From NCBI RefSeq assembly GCF_002811875.1, contig NZ_NPDZ01000011.1:62001-126000 (forward strand): a stretch of 64,000 nucleotides of DNA, written 5' to 3'. Under the pieces are notes generated by a model. That model was not told where the DNA came from. It made no database searches and was given only the letters and a program-made list of their open reading frames with translations. Below are positions 1 to 9,828 of this stretch, piece after piece (within the stretch, counting starts at the first letter, position 1; the number at the start of each line of letters is the position of its first letter). A program made the position numbers and the translations under genes. Source of the DNA: Leptospira perolatii. Its GTDB lineage: Bacteria > Spirochaetota > Leptospiria > Leptospirales > Leptospiraceae.

Positions 1-1171
1 AACGGGACTCGAACAGGCGACTTATGATGTTCCCAGAAAGTAACAAATAGAGCAGGATTGCCGGAAATCCGAAGACTGCGAAAAAATGGAAATAATCGTT
101 ATGTGCATGACCTCTCTGTGTCACCTCATAGAAGTACGCGAGTTCAGGATAATCTTCCGAGTGCTGTGTTCTTGTTTTTTGGATTTCCTTGTTGTAGTTC
201 CCAGGTCCTACTCCGATCCAAGGATGTTCACCGATCAAAGGAAAAGTAGAATCCCAGATAAAAGTTCTGCCTGAGTCCGTGTGTTTTTCTTTTCCGAAGA
301 TAGGTCCGAGTACTTTTTTTCCGGCTGGGCTGAACGCCAATCCTAAGCCTAAAACCAGAGCAGAAATTGTAAAGATCAGACCTCCCTTGATTAAATAGTT
401 CTTAGGAAGTTCTTTCTTCACAAAAAATAAATGAATACCGGCGAGAGTCAGAGTAACCAAGGCACCGATCATAGCAGAGCGAGCCTGGTTCAACAAAAAC
501 ACAAACATATATAGAACTAGCAAAGTCGCGTAGGCAAAGATCTCTTTCTTTTCTGCGCGATACAGACTTTTCAAAAATTTAAAAACAATAAAACCTGAAA
601 AGAACTGCAGTAATCCTCCGAAAGTGAGGTGTGTGTTCATCAATCCGATCGAAATGTAAAGAGGGATCCCACCGAAACTTCCGAGTGGGTGAGTGAATCG
701 ATACGTGCTGCTCGAAGTGTACAATTCGCTGATCCATCTAGACAAACGAACCGAAGTGAATCCACCCAGGATTCCGGTGAAAACCAAGACCAGAAAAAGA
801 ACAAAGAGAGACTGAAATAACTTTGGAATATCCTCTGATCGAACCATCCAGACGGACAAGAATCCCAGAAATAAAAAGGAGTCTTTCAATTCCCCGTTCC
901 AGGCCCTTTTTAGTTCGGAAGAGTCGCCCGGAAGAAAAGAGTGAAGGATAAAATCCAAAAAGTACCAAATGAATAGAGAGATCGCTAAATAGAAAAGCCA
1001 GCTCCTAGGAAAAAAAGGCCTGTTGTCCTTGGACAATTTCCAGGAAAAGATCCCGAATAAAAAGGAAAGCACCAGGAATCCCTGGCTTATACTCACCGAA
1101 ATGCCGACCGTAACGAAGGTGACGCAAAGTGAATAGACATGAGCTTTTCGAAGTTTCTCTTGTAAATTCAT
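1..1171 (-). CDS. O-antigen ligase / Wzy-like membrane protein, cut by window edge
   Basis: This reading frame runs from an ATG at 1171 to the left edge with no stop (390 codons visible), so the C-terminus is missing. The protein is very hydrophobic, with about ten membrane segments. Near the visible end it has the Wzy_C / O-antigen ligase signature: GRTFIWD, then HPWIGVGPGNY, a periplasmic-loop stretch, then HAHNDYFHF. Proteins of this family polymerise O-antigen or join undecaprenyl-linked glycans to lipid A core at the periplasmic face of the inner membrane. It is divergent from the GT4 gene at 1303 and lies beside GT9 and DUF4254 genes, which fits a polysaccharide locus. The family call is firm, but ligase and polymerase cannot be told apart from sequence. 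Confidence 0.85.
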   Translation of the reverse strand, partial: MNLQEKLRKAHVYSLCVTFVTVGISVSISQGFLVLSFLFGIFSWKLSKDNRPFFPRSWLFYLAISLFIWYFLDFILHSFLPGDSSELKRAWNGELKDSFLFLGFLSVWMVRSEDIPKLFQSLFVLFLVLVFTGILGGFTSVRLSRWISELYTSSSTYRFTHPLGSFGGIPLYISIGLMNTHLTFGGLLQFFSGFIVFKFLKSLYRAEKKEIFAYATLLVLYMFVFLLNQARSAMIGALVTLTLAGIHLFFVKKELPKNYLIKGGLIFTISALVLGLGLAFSPAGKKVLGPIFGKEKHTDSGRTFIWDSTFPLIGEHPWIGVGPGNYNKEIQKTRTQHSEDYPELAYFYEVTQRGHAHNDYFHFFAVFGFPAILLYLLLSGNIISRLFESR

Positions 1172-1302
1172 GGTAAAGATCAATATACAGAATTCTCATG
1201 CGAGCTCCGTTGTAAATTCGTTATTTTTCGGATAGGAATTGGAGATTCGACTGGAAAAATCCGAAACACCGGAGGAGATTGGTTCGCATTCGAACTTATA
1301 AA

Positions 1303-2598
1303 ATGAAGATACTTTATTTTTCAGATACTTTTCTTCCTAAGGTTGACGGCGTAGCAATTTCGATGAGGAACTTCGCCGAAGCTCTGGCCTTGCGCGGTCA
1401 TAAGTTTATGATTTGTTGTCCGAAATACGGAGAAGGTGATTTCGATCGGATGGGGGAAAATATTCGGATCGAAAGATTTCGAAGCGGTTATTTACCTAGT
1501 TATCCGGATATCAAAGTAGTACTTCCTTCTCCTGCAAAGATCAAACGCTTAATCAAAGAGTTTGAACCGGATCTAGTCCATGTACACACTCCCGGTTTAA
1601 TGGGACTCTATGGGATCAACGCGACGGAAAGGTATGGAATTCCGAGTATAGGTACTTATCACACCTTAATGTCCGAACAAGATATGTATCTTTCCTTCTA
1701 TCGCTTGTTAAAGCTCGACAAGCTATTTATGAGGATAGGAAAGCTGAATAAAAAGCTCCGTATCAAGGATCTGATCAAATTCGAGAAATTCGATAAATTC
1801 AATATTCGTAAAAAGATCATCCTAAAAATTACGAATAACCTTTATGACAGATGCGATCTGATAATTTCTCCTTCTCATCTTATCAAAAAGCAATTAGAAG
1901 AATTCGGTCTGCACAAGCCCGTTGCAGTCATTTCAAACGGGTTGGATCTTTCTCAATTTAAAGGAGAGCCAAAGCAGCTTTCCAAGAATCCTAAGTTGCT
2001 GCATGTAGGCAGAATTTCGTATGAGAAGAACTGCGATGTAATTATCAATTCTTTCAAGATGATCCACGATATACTTCCGAATTCAAGTCTTACGATTATC
2101 GGAGATGGTCCTGCACTGCCTTCCTTAAAACTCCAGGCGGAAAAACTTGGAATCGGAGATGTTGTGGATTTCAAAGGATTCATAGATCGCTCCAAATTAC
2201 CGGAGGAATATCCGAACTATGATCTTTTCTTAACAGCTTCTACGATGGAAACGCAAGGTTTGGTGATCCTCGAATCGATCGCGTGCGGTTTGCCCGCAGT
2301 CGGAGTGGATTCTTTTGCGATTCCGGAACTGGTTCATGACGGCCAGAACGGATTCATTGCGAAACCGTTTGATGTAAAGGAGATCGCCGAGAAATCGGTA
2401 CAGATTCTAAAGGATCCGGATTTGTATGCAAAATTTTCAGAAGAGTCGATTCGGATCGCGCAAGGCCATGAAATGAAAGCATGTGTGGACCGTATGGAAG
2501 AAGTGTACAAAGTGACTGCGGAACAAAAAGGAAAAGGAAAGAAGCCTTCGCTTATGAATATGATACTTTCTTTGGATCCTTTCGGAATTTTCGGTTAA
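1303..2598 (+). CDS. glycosyltransferase family 4
   Basis: A GT-B fold retaining glycosyltransferase of about 431 residues. The N-terminal Glyco_transf_4 half opens with [18 protein letters not shown] and contains [11 protein letters not shown]. The C-terminal half contains [19 protein letters not shown] and the sugar-nucleotide motif ETQGLVILE (E-x7-E) near residue 316. It probably transfers a hexose from a nucleotide sugar to a lipid or LPS intermediate at the cytoplasmic face; the substrate cannot be read from sequence. I prefer the ATG at 1303 because family members start MKIL(Y/L)F. An in-frame TTG at 1279 would add eight residues, and a GGAGGAG at 1271-1277 sits too close to it and rather far from 1303, so the start is not settled. 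It is divergent from the ligase-like gene. Confidence 0.88.
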   Translation: MKILYFSDTFLPKVDGVAISMRNFAEALALRGHKFMICCPKYGEGDFDRMGENIRIERFRSGYLPSYPDIKVVLPSPAKIKRLIKEFEPDLVHVHTPGLMGLYGINATERYGIPSIGTYHTLMSEQDMYLSFYRLLKLDKLFMRIGKLNKKLRIKDLIKFEKFDKFNIRKKIILKITNNLYDRCDLIISPSHLIKKQLEEFGLHKPVAVISNGLDLSQFKGEPKQLSKNPKLLHVGRISYEKNCDVIINSFKMIHDILPNSSLTIIGDGPALPSLKLQAEKLGIGDVVDFKGFIDRSKLPEEYPNYDLFLTASTMETQGLVILESIACGLPAVGVDSFAIPELVHDGQNGFIAKPFDVKEIAEKSVQILKDPDLYAKFSEESIRIAQGHEMKACVDRMEEVYKVTAEQKGKGKKPSLMNMILSLDPFGIFG

Positions 2599-2647
2599 TC
2601 TTTGAGTTTAATCTGAGTTAAAACTTGGTTCTACGATTGTTGGCTTT

Positions 2648-3706
2648 TTAGAATAGAGTATTAATATTTGTGATTACACGAATTCGCTTAATCACATCTT
2701 CTGGCGATATCCACTCCATGCATGCAAAATCCTTACGATAGCAAGTAGTGTTTCCGTAGATACTGCAAGGTCTGCAGGGCAGATCTTCGATTTGTAGCAC
2801 ACCAGTATCCTCCTGACCGAATGGAGCAAAGCCGGAGTATGGGTGAGTCGTTCCGAACAACGCAATCACCGGTCTTTTTAAAAGTGCGGCAATATGAATG
2901 TTGGAGGAATCCATTCCGATCATAATGTCCATTCTCTCCATGATCCCGAGCTCTCCACGAATCCCTAATTTACCGCCCGAAACAATCGTGATAGAAGGAT
3001 CTCCTTGTCTCCATTCTTCCATGGCAGGTGCTTCTTGATTGGATCCAAAGAGGAAGATTCTTACATTCGGAAATTCTTCTTTCAATAAACTTAATAAAGC
3101 CAAGCTTTTTGCGTGCGGCCATTCTTTCAGTTTGTGGCCTGCAAAAGGAGCGTACCCGATCCAAAGTCCGTCCTTTTTGTCTATTTTTCTCGAGGTCAAA
3201 AAGTCTTTCGCGTACATCTTTGAATCTAAGTCCAGATTGATCCAAGGTCCTTTTCTGACTGAAGCAGGGTAACCAGCCTTTTCGAAGACTCTCAAATATC
3301 TTTCTACGGTGTGAGGAAGTTTTTTTAGAACCTTTTTCTTTTTCCGAATCTGTCTGAGTTTTTCTCTTCGGCCTTTCACGATTTGGAAAATCGGAATCCC
3401 CTTGAATCTAAAGAATAAACTGATGAATCTGGAACGAACGCTAGAATGCAGGTCCACTACGCTTTCGTAAGGGCCTAGTTTATTTAGTTCACGAAATAAT
3501 CTATACAGACCAGCGATCCCGCGGTATTTCTTTAGGTTGATGCCGATCACATGAACGTTCGGAATATTATAAAAGAAAGGCGCGTAGTTACCGCGTGTAA
3601 CCACCGTTAACTGCAGATTCGGATATTTAGCTGCAATCGCAATCAGCGCGGGGGCCATTAAAGCGACGTCTCCCATTGCTGAAAATCGAAGCACTAATAT
3701 ATTCAT
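2648..3706 (-). CDS. glycosyltransferase family 9 (heptosyltransferase-like)
   Basis: A 352-residue GT-B protein of the ADP-heptose:LPS heptosyltransferase family. It begins MNILVLRFSAMGDVALMAPA, the usual N-terminal nucleotide-fold signature. It has IGMDSSNIHIAALLKRPVIA, where the conserved D-(S/T)-x-x-x-H segment for sugar-nucleotide binding falls, followed by ALFGTTHPYSGFAPFG. The C-terminus carries a cysteine cluster (LPCRPCSIYG, then TTCYRKDFACM) common in this family. Its ATG overlaps the stop of the DUF4254 gene by four bases (ATGA), so the two are translationally coupled. The expected role is addition of heptose or a related sugar to LPS core; the actual sugar is inferred only. Confidence 0.9.
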   Translation of the reverse strand: MNILVLRFSAMGDVALMAPALIAIAAKYPNLQLTVVTRGNYAPFFYNIPNVHVIGINLKKYRGIAGLYRLFRELNKLGPYESVVDLHSSVRSRFISLFFRFKGIPIFQIVKGRREKLRQIRKKKKVLKKLPHTVERYLRVFEKAGYPASVRKGPWINLDLDSKMYAKDFLTSRKIDKKDGLWIGYAPFAGHKLKEWPHAKSLALLSLLKEEFPNVRIFLFGSNQEAPAMEEWRQGDPSITIVSGGKLGIRGELGIMERMDIMIGMDSSNIHIAALLKRPVIALFGTTHPYSGFAPFGQEDTGVLQIEDLPCRPCSIYGNTTCYRKDFACMEWISPEDVIKRIRVITNINTLF

Positions 3707-4305
3707 GCTTTCTTCGTGTAGAGGGAAGGGTTCAGGTTCTTATCGTTATACATTTTCATTTGCCTGTAAACCTTGTAAAACTTGTCACCCTTGGAAAGAT
3801 CATCCAAAAGCTCATCCAGGCAAACTGATAAGTCCTTTCTCTGTTCCAAAAGAATCTCGAGCTTTGCTTTGCAATTCTTGAGATGGGTCTCGGACACATC
3901 CTTACGATGGGTCTGTTCTTCCATATGATAGATCTTAAGCTCCAGGATACTCATCCGGTCAATGAGCCAAGCTGGAGTCTCAGAGTTCATCCTAGCACTG
4001 TTTTTTTTAGGAACGTCTTTATATTTTGACGAAATCATATCGTCAATTTGCTCTACAAGGTCAGTTCTCTCCTGGTTCAGGGAGTCGATTTTCCGTTTGA
4101 GCTTTACGAGTTCGCTATCGGGTAGATCAGGACGTCGGATTTCGTCCTCGACATGCCATTGGATGGTGTCGATTTGATTTTTCTGGTAAAATAGACCTTC
4201 GAGAGACGATTTGGAAAACGGATTTTCCGAAAGCGCCTCCTTTCTATGCCAGTCTTGAACCGATTTCTGAAAAACGGATACGACTGAGGCGGAATCTAAG
4301 TTCAT
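3703..4305 (-). CDS. DUF4254-type protein of a glycosyltransferase operon
   Basis: A 200-residue, charged, largely helical protein with no signal peptide or membrane segment. I recognise DUF4254-like features: a segment around KRKIDSLNQERTDLVEQID and the characteristic ETPAWLIDRMSILELKIYHM around residues 108-127. The function of this family is unknown; its members often sit beside glycosyltransferases. Here it overlaps the GT9 start by four bases and is the first gene of the pair, so a role in glycan assembly is inferred from context. Its start is divergent from the patatin gene at 4436, across a 130-base spacer. Confidence 0.75.
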   Translation of the reverse strand: MNLDSASVVSVFQKSVQDWHRKEALSENPFSKSSLEGLFYQKNQIDTIQWHVEDEIRRPDLPDSELVKLKRKIDSLNQERTDLVEQIDDMISSKYKDVPKKNSARMNSETPAWLIDRMSILELKIYHMEEQTHRKDVSETHLKNCKAKLEILLEQRKDLSVCLDELLDDLSKGDKFYKVYRQMKMYNDKNLNPSLYTKKA

Positions 4306-4435
4306 CGGAGCTAGGTTTTTATTTCAAAGACAAAAATCAAGAGATTTACTCTCGCTTTAAGTTCTGCCGGAACACCAAGAAAGGTTGTAAGATCATACTT
4401 TACAAAGAAGTCAGATTCCAGTAGGATACACGCGA

Positions 4436-6205
4436 ATGAAAAGACTCGTTCCTCCGGAAGCGCTACAGTTCTTAGTATCCATTCCGCTGTTCAAAAATCT
4501 TCCTCGGAAGTTGCTTGTCCAAATTTACAGACATATCGAAGAAAGGAACGTTTATAACCACGACGTAATCTATTACAAAGGCGAAATATCCAAAGAGCTC
4601 TACATCATTCGTCACGGCGAAGTTATGGTCACACTCGGTGAGGCCGGGAAAACGATTCGCTACTTAGGAGAAGGGGATATTTTTGCAGAGAGCAGCGTTC
4701 TTACCAGATCTGTCCATTCCGGATACGCAACTGCGGTTTTGGACACCTTGCTCTATGTACTGGATGGTGAGTACTTTTTAAAACTCGCCGCAAAGGAAAA
4801 AATACTTTCTCAAAATTTAATGAGGCTCATGGGAATCCGGATGAAAGAAGTCATCGATATGGATTCCAAGGCTCTCATGGCTCCTAGGCGTCTGATCTGC
4901 CATATCCCATTAGAGGATATTGATGATTTTAAGGTGCACTTGGACCAGATCGTTGAAATCGGTAGGAAAAGTCATGAAGGTCATGTTTCCCTGTATAAAA
5001 TCGAGACTTTCAAGGACCAGGCCGTCCCGGAGATGATCCGGGGGATATCTCAACTTAGAAGAAAATCACCAGTACTGCATTTATTTTTTAAGAGTCCTGG
5101 TTTGCTCCCTGAATTCGATAAGGTAGTACAGCAATGTGACCAGATCGTATTTTGGGAAGAGAATCCAGAAAGGAATGCCAAAAAGAAAGCAGAGACCATA
5201 GAATATTGGAAGCCTAGAATTAGAAATTTTGCAGGTAGGACTTCCAGAATTATCGTATCAGACAAGGGTTTATTGCCGGAAGACACGATTCGAAACCAAA
5301 AAGTCTTTCATAGGGGAGAAACTTTTGCACGCTACTTAGTTTCCAAAACAAGAGGTTTAGCCTTGGGCGGCGGTGGTGCCAGGGCGCTCGCGCATGTGGG
5401 TTTGCTTAAAGTATTAGAAAGGGAAGGGATTCGATTCGATTATGTTTCCGGCTCTTCCTTTGGTGCTGTGATCGCTGCTCTTTATGCAAAAGGAGAAAAC
5501 GCGGATTCTATCCATAAGACGGTCCATAAATTCTTCGGCGGGATAGATAAACCTTTTGACCCGACCATTCCTTTGATCTCGTTTTTCAAAGGAAAGAAAA
5601 TGCTTAAGATGCTCAAAACCGCTTTCGGTTCTCAACTCATCGAAGACCTAAAAATTCCTTTTTCCACCTCCGCGGTAGATCTGCATAGCGGTCAGGAATA
5701 TGTAATGGACCAAGGACCTGTTTGGGAAGCGTTAGCTGCGGCGATGAGTCTCCCCGGAATGTTTCCTCCAATTTTCAGAGGAGATCATTTGCTTGTAGAT
5801 GGCGGGGTGATCAATAACGTACCCGAGAACTTGATCCGCAGGAAAGGAGCGGACGTGATTCTTTCCGTGAATGTTTCCCCATTGAGAGATGATGCAATTG
5901 TACGTTTGTTGGAAGACAGAAAGGTAACTGGAAAATCCTTCTTCAAGAACCTATGGGAAGATATCACTTATCCTCCCATCCTAAAAATTATGGCGAGAGC
6001 GATTACTTTAGAAGGTAGAGAAATCACCAAGCTCAGAAAAGAGAAGATGGATTTATTCGTAAATATGCATATCGAGGAGTTTGCATTTACTGATTTCGGA
6101 AGGTATAAGGAAATCATCAAAAAGGGAGAGCTAGAAGCGGAAGCGGCTTTGAAAGAAATAAGATCGCTCTTCTTTCCCTCGGAACTTAAGACAAGAACCT
6201 CATGA
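4436..6205 (+). CDS. cyclic-nucleotide-binding domain / patatin-like phospholipase fusion
   Basis: A 589-residue protein with two recognisable parts. Residues about 10-130 form a CAP-type cyclic nucleotide-binding domain (HGEVMVTLGEAGKTIRYLGE, then GDIFAESSVL). Residues about 305-480 form a patatin domain with an oxyanion-hole glycine stretch LGGGGARALAHVG, the nucleophile elbow GSSFG (Ser near 340) and the catalytic DGG (Asp near 455). This is the neuropathy-target-esterase layout, so it is probably a lysophospholipase or serine esterase controlled by a bound ligand. Residues about 150-290 are unassigned. There is no signal peptide. The ATG at 4436 follows TAGGA with good spacing. Its last six bases overlap the convergent nucleosidase gene. 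Confidence 0.9.
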   Translation: MKRLVPPEALQFLVSIPLFKNLPRKLLVQIYRHIEERNVYNHDVIYYKGEISKELYIIRHGEVMVTLGEAGKTIRYLGEGDIFAESSVLTRSVHSGYATAVLDTLLYVLDGEYFLKLAAKEKILSQNLMRLMGIRMKEVIDMDSKALMAPRRLICHIPLEDIDDFKVHLDQIVEIGRKSHEGHVSLYKIETFKDQAVPEMIRGISQLRRKSPVLHLFFKSPGLLPEFDKVVQQCDQIVFWEENPERNAKKKAETIEYWKPRIRNFAGRTSRIIVSDKGLLPEDTIRNQKVFHRGETFARYLVSKTRGLALGGGGARALAHVGLLKVLEREGIRFDYVSGSSFGAVIAALYAKGENADSIHKTVHKFFGGIDKPFDPTIPLISFFKGKKMLKMLKTAFGSQLIEDLKIPFSTSAVDLHSGQEYVMDQGPVWEALAAAMSLPGMFPPIFRGDHLLVDGGVINNVPENLIRRKGADVILSVNVSPLRDDAIVRLLEDRKVTGKSFFKNLWEDITYPPILKIMARAITLEGREITKLRKEKMDLFVNMHIEEFAFTDFGRYKEIIKKGELEAEAALKEIRSLFFPSELKTRTS

Positions 6206-6844
6206 TTTCACGTAAGCAGAGATGATTGCTTCTTGCAATTTGTCGGAAAGCTTTCTCCAGGAATTCTTCCATTCTTCGCTGCCTTTTGGCCCGACCCTGT
6301 TTGTGAGTGAAAATAGACTCGCCATCGGAATTTTAAAGGACTCGCAAACTTTAGCGATGCCGTATGCTTCCATACTTTCGAATCCGATTCCTTCTCCTTT
6401 GAGTCTGTCCGCTGCCCTTGGTGAAAGGTCTTCCAAAGTAACGGATCCAGTTCCGTTGGTTCCTGTTTTGTAGAGTTCTATAGAAAACGAAGGAAGTGCT
6501 GGTGGAGGAAATTCGGTTTTTAAAGTCAGAAAATCCGGGATTCGAACTTTCTTGTCCAAATACGCAATTTCATAATTTACGAAACTATGAGAGAGGCCGA
6601 ATTTTCCCTCCCAATCCTTTCTGGGTAACCAAGGATAAACTCCGGCGGATCCGATGAACAAAACCGATTTAGGCAGTTTTTCTGGAGATTGTTCCAGCAG
6701 GTAAGATTGTAGCCTTAAGGCAGAAGGCAATAATCCAACACCGGTTTCTAAGACGATAAATTCCTTCTGCTGCAGAATCTTGTCGATTTCTCCGGAAAAG
6801 GCTCCGCAAAAAAGAATTTGATCGTTGTCTTGGAAGGAACTCAT
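6200..6844 (-). CDS. phosphorylase-superfamily nucleosidase (futalosine hydrolase-like)
   Basis: A 214-residue protein of the purine nucleoside phosphorylase / MTAN fold. The C-terminal half holds GIGFESMEAYGIAKVCESF, matching the E-S-M-E-(A/G) active-site signature that binds the ribose in nucleosidases. The N-terminal half has VLETGVG and VLFIGSAGVYPW, equivalent to the family's glycine-rich base-binding strands. The menaquinone futalosine hydrolase (MqnB) or an MTA/SAH-type nucleosidase are the likely options; I cannot choose between them. It starts two bases after the stop of the acyl-CoA synthetase gene and is cotranscribed with it. Confidence 0.7.
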   Translation of the reverse strand: MSSFQDNDQILFCGAFSGEIDKILQQKEFIVLETGVGLLPSALRLQSYLLEQSPEKLPKSVLFIGSAGVYPWLPRKDWEGKFGLSHSFVNYEIAYLDKKVRIPDFLTLKTEFPPPALPSFSIELYKTGTNGTGSVTLEDLSPRAADRLKGEGIGFESMEAYGIAKVCESFKIPMASLFSLTNRVGPKGSEEWKNSWRKLSDKLQEAIISAYVKS

Positions 6845-6846
6845 AC

Positions 6847-8775
6847 CTAAGAATACATCTCCCGGATTTTAGAAGCGTAGAGTTCGGATACCACGTTTCT
6901 TTTAAGCTTCATAGTTTCTGTCAATTCCCGACCTTTTTCAAACTCTTTCTCGATTAGTGAAACGCCAGAGATTCTTTCAAAATTCTTAAAGCCATTTTTG
7001 GAGGAAATTGTGGATTTGACCAAGTCTTTATAAAACTGAAGTACTTTCGGATTTTGGGCTAGTTTATCATCTTCTTCCTCAAGTTTTATTCCTTCTGAGG
7101 CAAAATGGTCTCTGAGTTTCTGAAATTGGGGGACGATGAGTACGCTCAGAAATTTCTGGTCCTGACCCACGACAATTGCGTATTGTACCCATCCTGTTTC
7201 AGTAATCTTGGATTCGATCGGTTCAGGCTCTACGTTTTCTCCGGAAGAAAGGACGATTGTATCTTTTACCCTTCCTGCAAATTTCAATTCCGAAGACTTG
7301 GTCCATACAAATAGATCTCCAGAATCAAACCATCCTTCTTGCAATGACACTTTATTCCGATCCGGATCTTTATAGTAACCGACTGTGACGTGGGGTCCTT
7401 TGTGCCATAAAATTCCTTTCTCTCCTGGCTGACTGATCACCTTTCCGGATTCGTCCACGAGTTTGATATGAGCTCCGGGAAAAACCGGACCTATTGCTCC
7501 GGTTTTTGGAATCGGAAAACTTCCCATTGCGCCCATTCCGGTGGTTTCGGTCATTCCGTAGGTTTCTATAATCGGAATTCCGATCGAACGAAAGAAAAAC
7601 TGGATTTTAGGCGGCATGGCACCGGCTCCGCAAAAAGCGAATCGAATTTTGCCACCTAACGAAGCGCGTACGGGAGCTAAAATTTTCAGTGAAAGTTTAT
7701 TGGCTAAAAATACGAGCGGATAAATTGCAAAAGCAACCAGCTTGTCTCGAAATTTTTCATCCGAGGACTCATCTTCGGTTAGAGCATAATTTCCGGACAA
7801 TGTATCGTATACGGAGCTATAAAATTCAGCCAGTCGCACAGCCGTTTGGAAAATTCGAAACTTCCAAGAAGGTCCTTTTTCTGCAGTATCCCAAATCCGT
7901 CTGTACAATGATTCCCAAACTCTAGGTACCGAAACTAAGACTGTGGGTTTTATAATTCCGAAGTCTCTCGCGAGCTGAGTAACGCCGGAACAGGCCATGG
8001 AAGCTCCCCAGGATAACAATGCAGTTTCTAATATTCTTTCCGCAATATGCCAAGGCGGAAGAAAAACTACGGTTCTGTCTTCGTACGAAATCGGAACAAA
8101 TTGGTGCAATTGCTCGATTGTCCAGGTGAACGCTCTATGATTTAGAACCACACCTTTAGGCGATCCTGTGGTTCCTGAAGTATAGATGATCGTCGCGATA
8201 TCATTTCCGGTCAGAGATTCTCCGATGCTCTTGACCGCTTCCTTTCCTTTTTTCTGGAAGTAGGCTAGCCCGACCGAGATCGCTTCAGATAAAGTCAGAA
8301 TTTCTAATTTAGGAAACTTTGATTTAACTTCGGCAAGTTTCGGATAAGAATCCTCGCTTTCGATCAGTACCATCGTTTCCAAGCGAGACAGAGCCTTGGA
8401 ATGCTTTAAAAGTTTGGATAGAACTCCGTCTTTTTCTACGAACAGAATTCTGGATTCGGTATGTTCTAAAATATATTCCAAGTCTTCGGAGCTAGCGTCG
8501 CAGCCTCGCGGAACATCGACACCTCCGGCGCAGACGATAGAAAAAGAACACAGAGACCATTCGGTTCGATTGTCGCAAACCAGTCCTATCTTATCTCCTT
8601 TTTTCATTCCTTTTTGGAGCAGAAATGCGGAGAGCTGCGCCAAGGACTCTTTCCAGTCGCCGTAGGAAATTCCAGTAAATGTGCGCTGCTTTTCGTCCCA
8701 GCACCAATGCAATGGTCTTTCTTGAAATGCAATGCAAGAATCACGAACCAGATGGTAGATGCTCTGTTTTTCCAT
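6847..8775 (-). CDS. long-chain acyl-CoA synthetase (AMP-binding)
   Basis: A 642-residue adenylate-forming enzyme that activates a fatty acid with ATP and CoA. Motif A3 is TIIYTSGTTGSPKG at residues 195-208. Motif A5 is ETYGMTETTG at about 404-413. The later WFDSGDL and the hinge region FAGRVKDTIVLSSGEN are also present, so the enzyme looks intact. There is no signal peptide. Length and motif set match the bacterial FadD15-like long-chain group rather than short-chain acetyl-CoA synthetases. It follows argC by 24 bases and precedes the nucleosidase by two, so the three genes probably share a transcript. Confidence 0.92.
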   Translation of the reverse strand: MEKQSIYHLVRDSCIAFQERPLHWCWDEKQRTFTGISYGDWKESLAQLSAFLLQKGMKKGDKIGLVCDNRTEWSLCSFSIVCAGGVDVPRGCDASSEDLEYILEHTESRILFVEKDGVLSKLLKHSKALSRLETMVLIESEDSYPKLAEVKSKFPKLEILTLSEAISVGLAYFQKKGKEAVKSIGESLTGNDIATIIYTSGTTGSPKGVVLNHRAFTWTIEQLHQFVPISYEDRTVVFLPPWHIAERILETALLSWGASMACSGVTQLARDFGIIKPTVLVSVPRVWESLYRRIWDTAEKGPSWKFRIFQTAVRLAEFYSSVYDTLSGNYALTEDESSDEKFRDKLVAFAIYPLVFLANKLSLKILAPVRASLGGKIRFAFCGAGAMPPKIQFFFRSIGIPIIETYGMTETTGMGAMGSFPIPKTGAIGPVFPGAHIKLVDESGKVISQPGEKGILWHKGPHVTVGYYKDPDRNKVSLQEGWFDSGDLFVWTKSSELKFAGRVKDTIVLSSGENVEPEPIESKITETGWVQYAIVVGQDQKFLSVLIVPQFQKLRDHFASEGIKLEEEDDKLAQNPKVLQFYKDLVKSTISSKNGFKNFERISGVSLIEKEFEKGRELTETMKLKRNVVSELYASKIREMYS

Positions 8776-8799
8776 GCGATTGAATGCCCCGTATTCGTT

Positions 8800-9816
8800 C
8801 TAAGGTAGCAGTCCCAAGGTTTCCTTTTCGCCTAACATAAGATTGATATTTTGAACAGCCTGTCCAGCGGCACCTTTCTGTAGATTGTCCAGAGCCGCGA
8901 GTAGTGTGATATTTTTCCCTCTCTGCCGTACCGCAATATCTAGAAAATTGGTCCCTTGCACTTTGGAAAGTTCCACTTCCTCAGGAGTATTTAAGATGCG
9001 CAGGAACGGTTCTCCCTTCGCATTCTTTTTCAAGACCTGGAGTACATCCTGATCCTGTTCTTCGTCCAGCTCTAAATATACCGTTGATAAAATTCCTTTA
9101 TACACCGGGAGCAAATGTGGTACGAATAAAACTTCCGGGAAAGGGCTTCCTAATTTGGAATAACAGTATTCCGTAATTTCGGGCTCGTGTTGGTGGGCCA
9201 AAACCTTGTAAGCCCGAAAGTTTTCGTGAACGCTTGTAAAAGGATATCCTCCATCTTCTACGCGACCACCGGCTCCACTCACACCGGACTTGCAGTCTGC
9301 TACAATACGGGGCCTAAGTTTTTTTCTCAGGTCGCCTAATAAATACACGGAAAGAATCACCGAAGTGGAATAGCACCCTGGGTTGGAGACAAAGTCTGCT
9401 CCTTTTAATTCTTCCCGAAAGATTTCCGGAATTCCGAAGACTGCTTTTTCGACTAGATGAAAACTAGTATGTTTTAGTTTATAAGTCTTTTCGAATTCAG
9501 AAAGGTTGTGAAGTCGATAGACTCCTGATAAATCGATTACTTTGTGACCAGCATCTAAAAGATTCGGCGTTAACTGTAAAGACGCTTCGTTTGGAACAGC
9601 CAGCACTACCAGTGAATCTTTCGGAATCTTATCCTCGTGTTTGTGAAAGGTTAGGTCTGTAGGAAATGGGAGACTGGGAAATACTTCGGAGAGTTTTTTG
9701 CCTGCAAGCTTGTCGCTTGTGATATGAGAAACTTTCCATTTTGGATGCTGTGCAAGGATTCTAAGTAGTTCCTGACCGGTAAATCCTCCGGCCCCAATTA
9801 CGCTAATTTCGGTCAT
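8800..9816 (-). CDS. argC: N-acetyl-gamma-glutamyl-phosphate reductase
   Basis: ArgC catalyses the NADPH-dependent reduction of N-acetylglutamyl phosphate in arginine synthesis. The chosen ATG at 9816 gives 338 residues starting [20 protein letters not shown], a Rossmann GxGGFTG motif right at the N-terminus as is normal for the family; a TAGGATAC sequence precedes it. An upstream in-frame ATG at 9855 would lie inside the recA terminator hairpin and is unlikely. The catalytic cysteine is in NPGCYSTS (Cys148), and the later HQHEPEI segment is also present. No other arg gene is visible nearby. A strong terminator lies only about 12 bases before its start codon. Confidence 0.93.
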   Translation of the reverse strand: MTEISVIGAGGFTGQELLRILAQHPKWKVSHITSDKLAGKKLSEVFPSLPFPTDLTFHKHEDKIPKDSLVVLAVPNEASLQLTPNLLDAGHKVIDLSGVYRLHNLSEFEKTYKLKHTSFHLVEKAVFGIPEIFREELKGADFVSNPGCYSTSVILSVYLLGDLRKKLRPRIVADCKSGVSGAGGRVEDGGYPFTSVHENFRAYKVLAHQHEPEITEYCYSKLGSPFPEVLFVPHLLPVYKGILSTVYLELDEEQDQDVLQVLKKNAKGEPFLRILNTPEEVELSKVQGTNFLDIAVRQRGKNITLLAALDNLQKGAAGQAVQNINLMLGEKETLGLLP

Positions 9817-9828
9817 TTTGTATCCTAA

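Noticed and set aside
1..40. A sequence at the left edge that resembles a tRNA T-arm (gggactcgaac).
   Set aside because: No paired stem or acceptor can be formed, and it lies inside the open O-antigen ligase-like frame.
4385..4405. TTGTAA-N9-TTACAA repeat before the patatin gene.
   Set aside because: Six-base arms are common in AT-rich DNA, and no promoter is tied to it.
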